Positions 30,939 through 31,020 of a stretch of 31,020 nucleotides of DNA are shown piece after piece (within the stretch, counting starts at the first letter, position 1; each line of letters begins with the position of its first letter). The position numbers and the translations under genes were made by a program. Location: contig CANIBV010000005.1 of the NCBI GenBank assembly GCA_947466005.1, positions 1-31,020 of the forward strand, read 5' to 3'. Origin of the DNA: Spartobacteria bacterium (lineage in GTDB: Bacteria; Verrucomicrobiota; Verrucomicrobiia; Chthoniobacterales; UBA6821). The notes beneath the pieces were generated by a model that did not search any database, was not told the origin of the DNA, and saw nothing but the letters and a program-made list of their open reading frames with translations.

Positions 30939-31020
30939 TTACCACTGGACCCCGAACAGAATGATGCCCTTCGGCTTCTCCGGGTTGTCCGGATCCCAGG
31001 AGATGCTGTCCTGTCCGTCA
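30939..31020 (-). CDS. C-terminus of an unidentified protein (cut by the window edge)
   Basis: The last 26 codons of a minus-strand gene whose start lies beyond the window. The visible end reads DPDNPEKPKGIILFGVQW followed by TAA. A terminal aromatic residue after alternating hydrophobic residues is the pattern of an outer-membrane beta-barrel end, but so short a piece does not identify a family. It is 24 bp upstream of the GT4 gene. Confidence 0.5.
   Translation of the reverse strand, partial: DGQDSISWDPDNPEKPKGIILFGVQW

Noticed and set aside
1..31020. CRISPR arrays, transposases, integrases, tRNA or rRNA genes
   Set aside because: No regularly spaced repeats, no transposase-type motifs and no tRNA cloverleaf were seen in the gene gaps.

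Overview
The window is GC-rich bacterial chromosome from a Gram-negative organism. It carries lipid A genes (lpxI, lpxB), RND efflux, a heptosyltransferase-type GT9 enzyme and a periplasm-directed protease inhibitor. Few starts have a clear Shine-Dalgarno sequence. Gene content fits Verrucomicrobiota (Chthoniobacterales/Opitutales-like) best: a two-domain nucleoside-diphosphate kinase, the lpxI - Gfo/Idh - lpxB order, and a PTS enzyme I standing alone. That placement is an inference from gene content, not from a marker gene. No rRNA, tRNA, CRISPR array, transposase or integrase is visible.

Layout. 110-5452: a HAD phosphatase diverges from a two-gene RND efflux operon whose promoter region holds a perfect 17-bp palindrome. 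5679-6503: a YhcH-family protein and a QueD-like enzyme, both on the minus strand. 6625-7478: a small AT-richer island with three solo ribbon-helix-helix (RHH) proteins and an 11-bp inverted repeat just before the last start codon. 7574-9425: photolyase and a chagasin-type inhibitor. 9512-13002: lpxI, a GnnA-like oxidoreductase, lpxB and a HIT protein, tightly packed. 13115-15079: an EamA-type transporter, a DUF4239 membrane protein and a decayed second copy of its C-terminus. 15157-18739: an RmlD-like reductase with a heptanucleotide repeat in its leader, a YkgJ-type cysteine-cluster protein, PTS enzyme I and a small exported DUF1737 protein.

18770-26472 is a long minus-strand block. In transcription order it holds a two-domain NDK, an aspartate-type aminotransferase, a farnesyl-diphosphate-type synthase, a CFA-synthase-like methyltransferase, a DUF1295 reductase-like membrane protein, a second methyltransferase resembling plant coclaurine N-methyltransferases, and an MGDG-synthase-type glycosyltransferase. 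The last four look like a membrane-lipid modification operon and are the best candidate for an undescribed pathway here. 26786-31020: rarA, a universal stress protein, a GT9 and a GT4 glycosyltransferase converging with a 28-bp overlap, and the C-terminus of an unidentified protein cut by the window edge.

Most genes are envelope related: lipid A, LPS sugars, membrane lipid and efflux. The strongest leads are the CFA - DUF1295 - CNMT-like cluster, the orphan GnnA-like gene, the terminator-shaped hairpin inside the first codons of the prenyl synthase, the solo RHH cluster and the tandem NDK with one degenerate domain.
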